The notes beneath the pieces are model-generated. The model did no database searches and was not told the DNA's origin. It saw only the letters and a list, made by a program, of their open reading frames with translations. Of a DNA stretch of 64,000 bases, positions 25,086-33,396 are shown piece by piece; the stretch's first letter is position 1; every line of letters begins with the position of its first letter. The DNA comes from Anaerolineales bacterium (GTDB taxonomy: Bacteria > Chloroflexota > Anaerolineae > 4572-78 > J111): NCBI GenBank assembly GCA_015075185.1, contig JABTUW010000006.1, forward strand, positions 186,001-250,000. Direction: 5' to 3'. The position numbers and the translations under genes are program-made.

Positions 25086-26582
25086 TTAATTTTGCACCTG
25101 AGCCATTAATTGATTAAGCGCCTTCTTACGCTCGGCTTTTACCTTTTCTTCCCACAAAATTACCGGCTCCGCCTCGCGCACGGTGCATTGATCCCCCACC
25201 AGCGGACAGCGTTCGCACGTCTCATTGATGATAACCACCGGAATGGCCGGGTCTTCCACAAAGCGGATGACCTGCTTCAACTCGGCGTCCACTCGAAAGC
25301 CAACGATCACGCTGCTGCCGACATGGGCCGACAGCACCAGCGGCCGGGCGAAACCGAAGTTCAGGAAGCGTTCGTGCGACTCCAAAAACTCCGAAATCTG
25401 GGCGCCCACCACGGGCGTGGCGCCAGCCTCCCCGGCGGCAGTGGCCGCAGCCAGGTCTTTCAATAGACGCATCGCCAGCCAGCGGCGGCAGTAATGTTCG
25501 TGCAGGCCGATGCCGCTGGGCAGTAACAGGTTGTTCATGTTGAGCTGCTTGACCAGCCTGAAATCCCCGTCGGCATTTTGAAAGCGCAGAAAATGGAGCT
25601 TGATCCCGAAAAATTGAGGAATCAGCTCGCAAAAGCGGTAGAACAGCATCTCCGGCGTAACGTCGTATTTTTCGACCATGTTCAGCAGCCGGTAGGGACT
25701 CCAGGTATTGAGCTGGAAAAATTCCTGTAAATCGGCCAGGGTTGCCGCGCGCGGCATCAGCAGCGCGCCGGCAAAATAAGAGGCTTTAAAGTCGTTCAGA
25801 ACTTGCTGGAACGATTCGACCTTGTCCGGAGCCGAGGTATTGGCCCGCTCTTTAAGGCCCAGGTAGCGGTAGCCTAACTCACGGGCCAGGATAAATTTGA
25901 TTTGCATGGGATGCAGGGCCGCGTTAAGCAGCAGCTTGGGCCTGGTTCCCTCGATGAAAACGGAGCGATAACCCGCCAGCGCCGGATGTTCGCCCAACCG
26001 CGTCTCATCCAGTTGATACCTGAAGGTCTGGCTGATGATTTCTTGCAGTGAAGCCAGGCTCAACGGCAGCTCCACGTTCAACCGGTACTGTTCGGCAAAA
26101 TCGGCCGCCGCCTCCTCCAGGTCCTGAAAATAATTCTCGTGGAGTTCCTGGTACGAGCGCAGCGCCGCCCGTAAAAAATGCTCCTCTTTCATGTCGTACT
26201 GCCGGCCGATTTCCAGCACGGCGTGCAGTAGAGCGCTGGCCTTATCAGGAGCACGAGTAAAGAGGTTAACCAGATCGGCAATTTCCAGGTCGAACTCTTC
26301 AAAGGGAAACTGGCGCAGCAGCGGCGAGGAAAGCATCGTTTCCAGGTAGGACATCGAGGACGCCAGCTTGATCGAAACCAGGTCATCGTAGCTTTTACCC
26401 AGCACGCTGGCCATTTTCATGATTTTGTCGGTTTTGGGGTACTTGCGCCCCTTTTCAATTTCGGTGACATACGAGGGCGACAGGTCACAGCGGGCGGCAA
26501 ATTCCGACAAATTCAGCCCGGCCTCCAAACGAGCCTGGCGCACCTTCATGCCAAAAATCATATTGACCAGGTTGGCACTCAC
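25086..26582 (-). CDS. RamB/PrpR-like XRE regulator with IrrE-like and DUF2083 regions
   Basis: 498 residues. Residues ~10-65 are an XRE helix-turn-helix (QARLEAGLNLSEFAARCDLS, SYVTEIEKGRKYP). The middle is an IrrE/ImmA-like domain with degenerate zinc motif (ILARELGYRYLG). The C-terminal half is of DUF2083 type with a cysteine cluster CERCPLVGDQC. This is the architecture of RamB and PrpR, acyl-CoA-responsive regulators of acetate and propionate metabolism in actinobacteria. The start is GTG 26582, with AAGGAG six bases before it; GTG 26615 has no site. It is divergent from isocitrate lyase, a known RamB target. Confidence 0.85.
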   Translation of the reverse strand: MSANLVNMIFGMKVRQARLEAGLNLSEFAARCDLSPSYVTEIEKGRKYPKTDKIMKMASVLGKSYDDLVSIKLASSMSYLETMLSSPLLRQFPFEEFDLEIADLVNLFTRAPDKASALLHAVLEIGRQYDMKEEHFLRAALRSYQELHENYFQDLEEAAADFAEQYRLNVELPLSLASLQEIISQTFRYQLDETRLGEHPALAGYRSVFIEGTRPKLLLNAALHPMQIKFILARELGYRYLGLKERANTSAPDKVESFQQVLNDFKASYFAGALLMPRAATLADLQEFFQLNTWSPYRLLNMVEKYDVTPEMLFYRFCELIPQFFGIKLHFLRFQNADGDFRLVKQLNMNNLLLPSGIGLHEHYCRRWLAMRLLKDLAAATAAGEAGATPVVGAQISEFLESHERFLNFGFARPLVLSAHVGSSVIVGFRVDAELKQVIRFVEDPAIPVVIINETCERCPLVGDQCTVREAEPVILWEEKVKAERKKALNQLMAQVQN

Positions 26583-26663
26583 AACATTCTCCTTGGGCAG
26601 TACAAAAGTTATCACGAGCCGGGATCAAAGTCAAATAATCTGCCTTTATCATCCGTAAGGGTA

Positions 26664-26742
26664 TTGACATTCTCATTGACTCGTGTTAATATAGCGAAAA
26701 TTCGCTAATAGAAAATATTTTATATTCTATTATATTTCGCTA
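26664..26742 (+). promoter_or_regulatory. aceA promoter and overlapping operator palindromes
   Basis: TTGACA (26664-26669) and TAATAT (26687-26692) are 17 bases apart. The inverted repeat TAGCGAA-AA-TTCGCTA (26692-26707) covers the expected transcription start, and a third half-site TTCGCTA lies at 26736-26742. A second inverted repeat, TAATAGAA-N11-TTCTATTA (26706-26732), overlaps it. The placement suggests repression of isocitrate lyase by the divergent RamB-like protein. Confidence 0.7.
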
Positions 26743-26763
26743 GAAACAGGAGGCAAATTAAAG

Positions 26764-28080
26764 ATGAAGTTGAATGGCAATCTGCACACGGTAGAGGCAC
26801 TTTCGCAAAGCTGGGAAACTGAGGCACGCTGGCAGGGGATTAAGCGGACCTACAGCGCGGCTGATGTAATCAAGCTGCGCGGGTCAGTTCAGATCGAGCA
26901 AACTTTGGCCAAACTGGGGGCCGAGCGATTGTGGGACCTGCTGTATAGCGAAGATTATGTCCATGCCCTGGGCGCTCTGACCGGCAATCAGGCCATGCAG
27001 ATGGTCAAGGCCGGTCTGAAAGCGATTTACCTGAGCGGCTGGCAAATCGCTGCCGACGCCAACCTGGCCGGGCAGATGTACCCCGACCAGAGTCTTTACC
27101 CGGCCAACAGTGTCCCCCACGTGGTCAAACGCATCAACCAGACCTTGCAGCGAGCCGATCAAATTTATCACGCCGAAGGCAAAAATGACATCTATTGGTT
27201 TGCCCCGATTGTCGCTGATGCCGAAGCCGGTTTTGGTGGCCCGCTGAACGCCTTTGAATTGATGAAAGCGATGATTGAAGCCGGCGCGGCGGGAGTCCAT
27301 TTTGAAGATCAGCTAGCCTCCGAGAAAAAGTGCGGCCATATGGGCGGCAAAGTGCTGGTACCGACCAGCTACTTCATCCGCATCCTCAACGCCGCCCGCC
27401 TGGCCGCCGACGTGATGGGCGTGCCGACCCTGCTCGTCGCCCGAACCGACGCCAACGGCGCTTTCCTGCTCACCAGTGACATTGATTCCCGCGATCAGGA
27501 ATTTTGTACCGGCGAGCGCACCCCCGAAGGCTTCTTCCGCATCCGCGGCGGCCTTGACTCGGCCATTGCCCGCGGCCTGTCCTACGCTCCCTACGCTGAC
27601 CTGATTTGGTGCGAAACCGCCCACCCCGATCTGGCCGAAGCTCGCCGTTTTGCCGAGGCCATCCATACCCAGTATCCCGGCAAATTATTAGCCTACAATT
27701 GCTCTCCCTCTTTCAATTGGAAACGCCATCTGGACGATGCCACCATCGCCAAATTCCAGCGTGAGCTGGGGGCGATGGGTTATAAGTTCCAGTTCATTAC
27801 CCTGGCCGGATTCCACACCCTGAACTACTCGATGTTTGAACTGGCCCAGGGCTATCGAGACGAAGGCATGAGCGCCTATGTCCGCTTGCAGCAGGCCGAA
27901 TTTGCCGCCGAGGCGGAAGGCTATAGCGCCGTCAAGCACCAGCGCGAGGTGGGTACCGGCTATTTTGATTTGGTTTCGGAGGCGGTTTCGGGTGGGGAGT
28001 CGTCAACCACGGCCCTGACCGGCTCGACGGAGGCCGAGCAGTTTACCTGGCCGCAAACGGCGGAAATGACCGTGAATTAA
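26764..28080 (+). CDS. aceA: Isocitrate lyase
   Basis: 438 residues, the usual length of the short bacterial enzyme and far longer than 2-methylisocitrate lyase. The catalytic loop KKCGH (188-192, catalytic C190) and the metal site IVADAEAGFGGP are intact. It cleaves isocitrate to glyoxylate and succinate, the first step of the glyoxylate shunt. AGGAGG lies ten bases before ATG 26764. It is transcribed away from the RamB-like regulator and ends at a strong terminator. No malate synthase is in the window, so that gene is elsewhere. Confidence 0.95.
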   Translation: MKLNGNLHTVEALSQSWETEARWQGIKRTYSAADVIKLRGSVQIEQTLAKLGAERLWDLLYSEDYVHALGALTGNQAMQMVKAGLKAIYLSGWQIAADANLAGQMYPDQSLYPANSVPHVVKRINQTLQRADQIYHAEGKNDIYWFAPIVADAEAGFGGPLNAFELMKAMIEAGAAGVHFEDQLASEKKCGHMGGKVLVPTSYFIRILNAARLAADVMGVPTLLVARTDANGAFLLTSDIDSRDQEFCTGERTPEGFFRIRGGLDSAIARGLSYAPYADLIWCETAHPDLAEARRFAEAIHTQYPGKLLAYNCSPSFNWKRHLDDATIAKFQRELGAMGYKFQFITLAGFHTLNYSMFELAQGYRDEGMSAYVRLQQAEFAAEAEGYSAVKHQREVGTGYFDLVSEAVSGGESSTTALTGSTEAEQFTWPQTAEMTVN

Positions 28081-28089
28081 GCCATAAGT

Positions 28090-28120
28090 AAAAATGGCCC
28101 GCTCCGTGCGGGCCATTTTT
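28090..28120. terminator. Bidirectional terminator between aceA and the pseudokinase
   Basis: AAAAATGGCCCGC (28090-28102) pairs with GCGGGCCATTTTT (28108-28120), a 13-base-pair stem with A-runs and T-runs on both sides. It can serve both convergent genes. Confidence 0.88.
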
Positions 28121-28129
28121 GATTCCATA

Positions 28130-29695
28130 CTATTGGACCTGATCAAAATCGGTGTAATAATCTTTTTCCACCACCTGCCCCTCCGGCACGTCGAAATTCA
28201 GAACACGGGCAGCCAGCCACTGGCCGGTCGGCGTGTGGATCATGCATTGATAGCGGCCGGGGCTGAGCGCAAATTCGTGGCGGGTGTTGGGGGGGATCAA
28301 CTGGGACGCGCTGGCCGGGCCGGTCAGGTCTACCACCAAATCGTAGCCGGTTGGATTGTGAAAAACGAGCAGCCCTTTTCCGGCAGGAACAGTCGGCCCG
28401 GCGGGCTGAACCACCGCCGCCGGTTGGACCACCGCCGCAGCTTTTGGGGCAGCCGGAGTTGGCGGCGGCGAGGTAGGAGTGAGGACAACCGGGACGGAAG
28501 TGGGGGTGGGATCGCGATGGCCAATCGGTGTGTAAGTGGGTGTAGGTAAGGTATCGGAAAGCTTTGTGTGTGGCGAGGTAGGAGTCGAAGTGACGACCAA
28601 TGACAGGAAATTATTTCCCTCTTCCCTATCCAGAGTTGGTAAAACGTCCGTGCTCCGTGGGTTGGTGTTGGGGGGTGAACTGAGTGGGGTTGAGCTGACC
28701 TGGGTTAGGGGAGTCTGTTGATTGATGCCCCAATAATAGCCGGCCCAAACCAACCCTGCCGCCAGCAGGAATATAACCAAAGCGGCGGTTAAAATGGATT
28801 CCAGCCAGCGGGTCGAAAAGCGGCTGGACGGCTGGTTGGGCCGCTCAAATCCGTGTGTCGGAAAATTTTTGGGCAAAGTGCAGGCCGCCGCCAGCGCCCG
28901 CGCAAATTCTGCCCCGGTGTTGTAGCGCAGCTCCAGCCCCTTCGCCAGCATCCGCCCGACGACTTCGCTGACCGCCACCGAAATGCCGGGGTTCAGGCGG
29001 TACAAGGGCCGGGGCTGCTGGTAGGCCTGGGCGTGCAAAACCGCCGAGGCCGCGCCGGTAAAGGGCGGCTTGCCGGCAAGCATCTGGTAGCACAGAATGC
29101 CCAGGGCGTACAGGTCAGATTGGCGGCTCGGTCCCTGGCCGTGGACCCGTTCCGGGGCCAGGGTTTCAGGATCGCTCATAGTGTGGCCCTGTTTCAAAAC
29201 ATTGATTCCAAACAGAGCCTGGGCCTGGCCAAAGTCGGTGACCCAGACCCGGTCGTCGGGGCCGAGAAAGATCTTGCCCGCCGATAGGTTGCCATGAGTG
29301 ACGGATTTTTGGTGGGCATAATCCAGGGCCGAGGCAAGCTGCCGGGCAATATACTGCATGCGCTGGGGCGAGAACGAGCCTTCCGTATGCAGCACCTGAG
29401 CCAGCGTGGGCGCTCTGACAAAATCCTGAACAAAAAACAACCGGTCGCCTTCTTGTTCCGCTTCATAGCTGCGGACAATGTTCGGATGTTCCAGCCGGGC
29501 GGTCTGCTGGGCGACCAGTTTGAAGCGCCGTACCAAAAACTCATCTGAGACAAACAGGGGCGAGATGATTTTAAGGATGACCGGGGATGGGTCGTTTTTG
29601 CGCTGTCCCCGGTAAACAGTAAGGATATCGTCCTGGCTGAGTTCCTCAACCAGCACGTAATGTTCAAGCTGAAGGTCTATCGTGGTGTCCATCAT
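28130..29695 (-). CDS. Membrane-anchored Ser/Thr protein kinase-like protein, predicted pseudokinase
   Basis: 521 residues: kinase fold (~10-270), membrane helix (~301-321), Pro/Thr linker and an extracellular beta domain with FHNPTGYDLVVDLTGP. The VAIK-type lysine K42, DFG (154-156) and APE (180-182) are present. The HRD loop reads THGNLSAGK (133-141): catalytic Asp is N136, the following Lys is Ser and the metal-binding Asn is Lys. The glycine-rich loop (EELSQDDILTVYRG) has lost its glycines. It may bind nucleotide but is unlikely to phosphorylate. It may instead sense the envelope or scaffold partners. It ends against the aceA terminator. Confidence 0.82.
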   Translation of the reverse strand: MMDTTIDLQLEHYVLVEELSQDDILTVYRGQRKNDPSPVILKIISPLFVSDEFLVRRFKLVAQQTARLEHPNIVRSYEAEQEGDRLFFVQDFVRAPTLAQVLHTEGSFSPQRMQYIARQLASALDYAHQKSVTHGNLSAGKIFLGPDDRVWVTDFGQAQALFGINVLKQGHTMSDPETLAPERVHGQGPSRQSDLYALGILCYQMLAGKPPFTGAASAVLHAQAYQQPRPLYRLNPGISVAVSEVVGRMLAKGLELRYNTGAEFARALAAACTLPKNFPTHGFERPNQPSSRFSTRWLESILTAALVIFLLAAGLVWAGYYWGINQQTPLTQVSSTPLSSPPNTNPRSTDVLPTLDREEGNNFLSLVVTSTPTSPHTKLSDTLPTPTYTPIGHRDPTPTSVPVVLTPTSPPPTPAAPKAAAVVQPAAVVQPAGPTVPAGKGLLVFHNPTGYDLVVDLTGPASASQLIPPNTRHEFALSPGRYQCMIHTPTGQWLAARVLNFDVPEGQVVEKDYYTDFDQVQ

Positions 29696-29885
29696 TGCTC
29701 CATCGAGGTTAATACTGCGGGGATTTTGTACTTACTTATACGTAATTGCCCAGTTTTCCTTCAAAGGGTTAAAAGTCCTATCCCCAGATGACCTCTCCTT
29801 TTTGGCTCTCATGCCCCAATTCGTCTACAATCAAACGTATCATAATTCCATCCGGTAAAACATTACTTAAAGGAAAACCCTGATC

Positions 29886-30920
29886 ATGAACTTTGAACAA
29901 GCCTTGGCCCGCTTCATCCCCCAGATCGAGGCCGAAATGCGCCGGGTGATGGCTCCGCCCCACGGAGACCTGAACCCGTTTTACGGCATGATGCATTACC
30001 ACCTGGGCTGGCTGGACGAGACATTCCAGCCGGTTCAGGTTTCGAGTGGCAAACTGCTGCGTCCCCTGTTTACCCTGCTCTGTTGTCAAGCCGCCGGGGG
30101 CCGGCCGGAGCAGGCTTTGACCGCCGCTGCGGCCGTCGAGCTGGTCCACAATTTCTCGCTCATCCACGACGACATCGAAGATAACAGCCGCACCCGGCGG
30201 GGCCGGCTCACTGTCTGGGCCATTTGGGGGGAGCCGCAGGCCATCAATGCTGGCGACGGTCTTTTTGTGCTGGCCCGCCATACGCTGCTCAAACTGCGCG
30301 AGCAGGGCGTGGCTGATCCCACCATTTTCGCCGCCCTGGAGCGTCTCGATCAGACCTGCCTGGCTTTGTGCCAGGGCCAGTACCTGGACATGAGTTTTGA
30401 GCGAACCCTGACGGTTGATTTAAAGGCTTACCTGGAGATGATTGAAGGCAAAACCGCCGCTCTGCTGGCCTGCTCCGGCTATTTGGGCGGGTTAATTGCC
30501 ATGGCCAGCCCGGCCCGGGCCGAGATCTTTTGGCAGTTGGGCCGCGCCCTCGGGCTGGCTTTTCAAATTCAGGATGACCTGCTGGGCATCTGGGGCCAGG
30601 AAGCAGTGACCGGCAAACCGGCCGCCGACGACCTGCGCCGCCGCAAAAAGTCGCTGCCGGTGGTTTATGCCCTTAATCAGGCAGACCGGCCCCAGGCGGC
30701 CCGGTTCAGGGAACTTTACAGCGCCGCTACGCTCGGTGAGGCCGATGTAGCCGAAGCGATTACCCTTTTGGAGGAAATTGGAGCCAAACGGTACACCGAA
30801 GCCCAGGCCAAAGCCTACGTCGAAGCGGCTAAGTCGGCCTTGCAGGCAATTGAGGCTCCACCCGAAAATAAGGTGAGCCTGGAAGAAATGGCTTACTTTT
30901 TCATCGAGCGGGTGCATTAA
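29886..30920 (+). CDS. Polyprenyl diphosphate synthase (trans-isoprenyl type)
   Basis: 344 residues with the first aspartate-rich motif in LIHDDIEDN (DDIED 95-99), the K-L-x-R-P block SSGKLLRP and the second motif FQIQDDLLG. The second motif has G where DDxxD is usual, as in several geranylgeranyl/farnesyl synthases. It condenses isopentenyl diphosphate with allylic diphosphates to make C15-C25 chains for quinones, carotenoids or lipid carriers. ATG 29886 follows AAAGGAAAA. No other isoprenoid gene is adjacent. Confidence 0.88.
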   Translation: MNFEQALARFIPQIEAEMRRVMAPPHGDLNPFYGMMHYHLGWLDETFQPVQVSSGKLLRPLFTLLCCQAAGGRPEQALTAAAAVELVHNFSLIHDDIEDNSRTRRGRLTVWAIWGEPQAINAGDGLFVLARHTLLKLREQGVADPTIFAALERLDQTCLALCQGQYLDMSFERTLTVDLKAYLEMIEGKTAALLACSGYLGGLIAMASPARAEIFWQLGRALGLAFQIQDDLLGIWGQEAVTGKPAADDLRRRKKSLPVVYALNQADRPQAARFRELYSAATLGEADVAEAITLLEEIGAKRYTEAQAKAYVEAAKSALQAIEAPPENKVSLEEMAYFFIERVH

Positions 30921-30990
30921 ACGACCGCCGACTGCTGACGGCAGACCGCCATTCTTGCATCGGCGGTCGTCGGTCTGCGGTCTGCGGTCA
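30921..30990. repeat. GACCGCCGAC/GCGGTC palindromic element, copy 1
   Basis: The left arm ACGACCGCCGACTGCTGACG plus GCAGACCGCC pairs with the right arm built of CGGCGGTCGTCGGTCTGCGG and TCTGCGGTCA around the loop ATTCTTGCAT. Its reverse complement matches 46231-46297 along almost the whole length. It fills the gap between the polyprenyl synthase and the RNase H-like gene. Confidence 0.75.
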
Positions 30991-31001
30991 TAGGGTTTTG
31001 G

Positions 31002-32252
31002 ATGCTGACACTATCCGACAAGCTCAAATCGCTGGGGGTAAAACTAGGCGCGCGGGACCTGCCGCGTCCTGAGTTTAGTGAAGGGCCTCCACCTCAGACA
31101 CATCCGGAGCCTTACGCCATTGAGCAGGTGCTGCCCGGCCGGACTCAAACCACGCCCTACGGCGACGCCTTCGTGGTCGAAACGCTGTACACGCCGGAGT
31201 ATCGCCACGGGCGATTTGGCTTGCGGACCACCGCCTCCCTGCGGACGATGGCCGAGTGGGCTGGCGAGTCGCATCTGGCCGGCTGCGAGTCGCCGGGCCT
31301 CGTTTTTCTCGATACCGAGACCAGCGGCCTGGCCGGCGGCACGGGCACTTATGCCTTTTTGATTGGAGTGGGCCGCTTTCACGGCGACCATTTTCACCTG
31401 GCCCAGTTTTTTATGCGCGACCCAATGGAAGAGCCGGCCCAGTTGGCCGCGCTGACCGATTACTTGCAGCCGTGCGATGCCTTGGTCACTTTCAACGGCA
31501 AGTCGTTCGATGTACCGTTGTTGAACACCCGTTACACCGTCCATGGGCGAACCACGCCGCTGCTGTCTCCGGCCCAGCTTGACCTGCTGCACCTGGCCCG
31601 GCGCTTATGGCGCGACCGCCTGCCCAGCCGCGCTCTCGGCCAGTTGGAAATTCATATTCTGGGCGCTCAGCGTAGCCACGACGACGTGCCCGGCTGGCTG
31701 ATTCCGCAGCTCTATTTTGACTACCTGCGCAGCGGCGACGCCCGCCCGTTAAAAGGGGTCTTTTATCACAATGCCATGGACGTGCTGGCCATGGCCGCGC
31801 TGCTGACCCACATGGCCCAGCTTCTGGCCGACCCGCTCGACACGGCCCTTGAGCATGGCCTGGATGTGGTCGCCCTGGGCAAACTGTTTGAGGAGTTGGG
31901 CCGTCTGGAGGCGGCGGTGCAGTTGTACGAACGCGGCCTGTCCTACAACAATCTGCCGGAAGAAAGCTACTGGGACACCCAGCGGAGGCTGTCATTCGTC
32001 CACCGCCGGAACGGCGACCTGGCGGCGGCGCTGGCTATCTGGCGGCTGGCGGCGGAGGGGCGACAGATTTACGCCTATGTCGAACTGGCCAAGCATTACG
32101 AGCACCACGCCCGCGACTATCGCGAAGCTGCTCGCTGGACCCAGGCGGCCCTTGACCTGGTCAACACGGCCACGTTTCCGCGCTACGAGCGCCGTCAATG
32201 GCTGGCCGACTTGCAGCACCGGCTGGCGCGTTTACAACGAAAGTTAAAATAA
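31002..32252 (+). CDS. RNase H-like exonuclease domain (YprB type) with TPR C-terminus
   Basis: 416 residues. Residues ~95-270 form a DEDD-type exonuclease fold: FLDTETSGLAGGTGTYAF (first D/E), LVTFNGKSFDVPLL (second D), HDDVPGWL and HNAMDVLAM (later acidic residues). The C-terminal ~130 residues are TPR-like helices (AAVQLYERGLSY, AAALAIWRLA). YprB-like proteins are found beside DNA helicases and in stand-alone form; substrate unknown. ATG 31002 is inferred as the start without a strong ribosome-binding site. The next gene follows after a repeat element. Confidence 0.8.
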   Translation: MLTLSDKLKSLGVKLGARDLPRPEFSEGPPPQTHPEPYAIEQVLPGRTQTTPYGDAFVVETLYTPEYRHGRFGLRTTASLRTMAEWAGESHLAGCESPGLVFLDTETSGLAGGTGTYAFLIGVGRFHGDHFHLAQFFMRDPMEEPAQLAALTDYLQPCDALVTFNGKSFDVPLLNTRYTVHGRTTPLLSPAQLDLLHLARRLWRDRLPSRALGQLEIHILGAQRSHDDVPGWLIPQLYFDYLRSGDARPLKGVFYHNAMDVLAMAALLTHMAQLLADPLDTALEHGLDVVALGKLFEELGRLEAAVQLYERGLSYNNLPEESYWDTQRRLSFVHRRNGDLAAALAIWRLAAEGRQIYAYVELAKHYEHHARDYREAARWTQAALDLVNTATFPRYERRQWLADLQHRLARLQRKLK

Positions 32253-32263
32253 GCAGCAGGGTA

Positions 32264-32347
32264 GCAGTAACCAGTGAACAGTCGTCAGTGATCAGTAATC
32301 AATCCGGCGGTTCACTGACTACTGACCACTGTCCACTGACCACTATT
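32264..32347. repeat. CAGTGATCAGT-type tandem palindrome
   Basis: The left half is degenerate AGTAACCAGTGAACAGTCGT then CAGTGATCAGTAATCA. The right half is TTCACTGACTACTGACCACT then GTCCACTGACCACT, its complement. It has the same architecture as the other intergenic palindromes here but different unit sequence. It ends just before the start of the DUF4236 gene. Confidence 0.65.
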
Positions 32348-32365
32348 TTAATGGGGGATACAAGT

Positions 32366-33394
32366 ATGGGTTTTCGTTTTCAGAGAAGGATCGGTTTAGG
32401 GAAATTTCTGCGGCTCAATATCAGCAAAAGCGGAATCGGCTTCAGCGCGGGTATTCCGGGATTGCGAATTAGCACGGGACCAGGTGGCGCTTTTTTTACT
32501 GCCGGCCTGCCCGGCACCGGCTTAAGCTATCGTAAAAAACTCAGCAGTTCTGGCAAAGCGAGGCGTGAAAGCACGCCGGCCAAAGCCAGGGCCGAAGAAA
32601 CGTCCCCGGAGACACCAACTCCCGGCTTTTTTGCCCCGTCTCACGAAAAGGAGCTGGCCAGGGGTCTTGAGGCTTATGAAGCCGGCCAGGCCGATGAGGC
32701 GCTGGAACATTTTCTGGCGGCCGCCCCCGACGAGCCTGGCGCCGCCATTCTGGCCGCTACCCTCCTGGCCGAGCGAGAGGACGGCAGCGAATTTAAGGCG
32801 ATTGAACTACTGGAAAAGGTGGTCCAGAGCGACGGCGAGTTTCCGACGCCGCTGATGGAGAAATACCTGGCTTCGACGGAGGTTGAAATTAACGTAACGC
32901 CGCGGGTAACCGTCACCCTGCCGGTGGACGGCCTGGCCGCGGCTCTGCTGCTGGTCGAGCTATACCAGTCCAACCGGCGCATCCGCGAAGCGATTGCCCT
33001 GTTGGAGGAGCTGGTCGAGCTGGCCGAGCAGCCGGTGTTGATTTTGTCGCTGTGCGAGCTGTACGCCAGCCGGGAGATCTGGGAGGGGATTATTGACCGC
33101 GCCCAGGGCGTTGAGCCGGTGGACGACGTCACCACCGAAATTGCTATTTACTACGGCCGGGCCATGCAGGAGAAAGGGCTGCACGACGCGGCCATTAAAG
33201 TGTTCAGCAAAGCTCTGAGCAAAAAGAAAGACCGCAACCCCGATCTGCTGCACGAAGCCGCCTATTGGCGGGCCATCTCCTACCAGGAGCAGGGCAAGCG
33301 CAGCCAGGCCCGGAAGGAGTTTGAACTGCTGTACGCCGAAGCTCCCAATTTTCGGGATGTGGCCCAGCGCCTGGCCGATCTTTCGTTGAAGTAG
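32366..33394 (+). CDS. DUF4236 domain protein with TPR repeats
   Basis: 342 residues. The first ~55 residues are DUF4236: MGFRFQRRIGLGKFLRLNIS, KSGIGFSAGIPGLRIS and GLPGTGLSYR. A charged linker leads to several TPR-like units (~110-340). ATG 32366 gives the exact family N-terminus; the longer frame from 32198 reads through the upstream gene and the repeat. Function unknown; DUF4236 is a short beta-rich module often joined to membrane or repeat regions. It converges on the EAD-TIR gene with only two bases between stop codons. Confidence 0.8.
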   Translation: MGFRFQRRIGLGKFLRLNISKSGIGFSAGIPGLRISTGPGGAFFTAGLPGTGLSYRKKLSSSGKARRESTPAKARAEETSPETPTPGFFAPSHEKELARGLEAYEAGQADEALEHFLAAAPDEPGAAILAATLLAEREDGSEFKAIELLEKVVQSDGEFPTPLMEKYLASTEVEINVTPRVTVTLPVDGLAAALLLVELYQSNRRIREAIALLEELVELAEQPVLILSLCELYASREIWEGIIDRAQGVEPVDDVTTEIAIYYGRAMQEKGLHDAAIKVFSKALSKKKDRNPDLLHEAAYWRAISYQEQGKRSQARKEFELLYAEAPNFRDVAQRLADLSLK

Positions 33395-33396
33395 GC

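Noticed and set aside
26764..28080. 2-Methylisocitrate lyase instead of isocitrate lyase
   Set aside because: The length (438) and the KKCGHMGGK loop fit isocitrate lyase; methylisocitrate lyases are near 295 residues.
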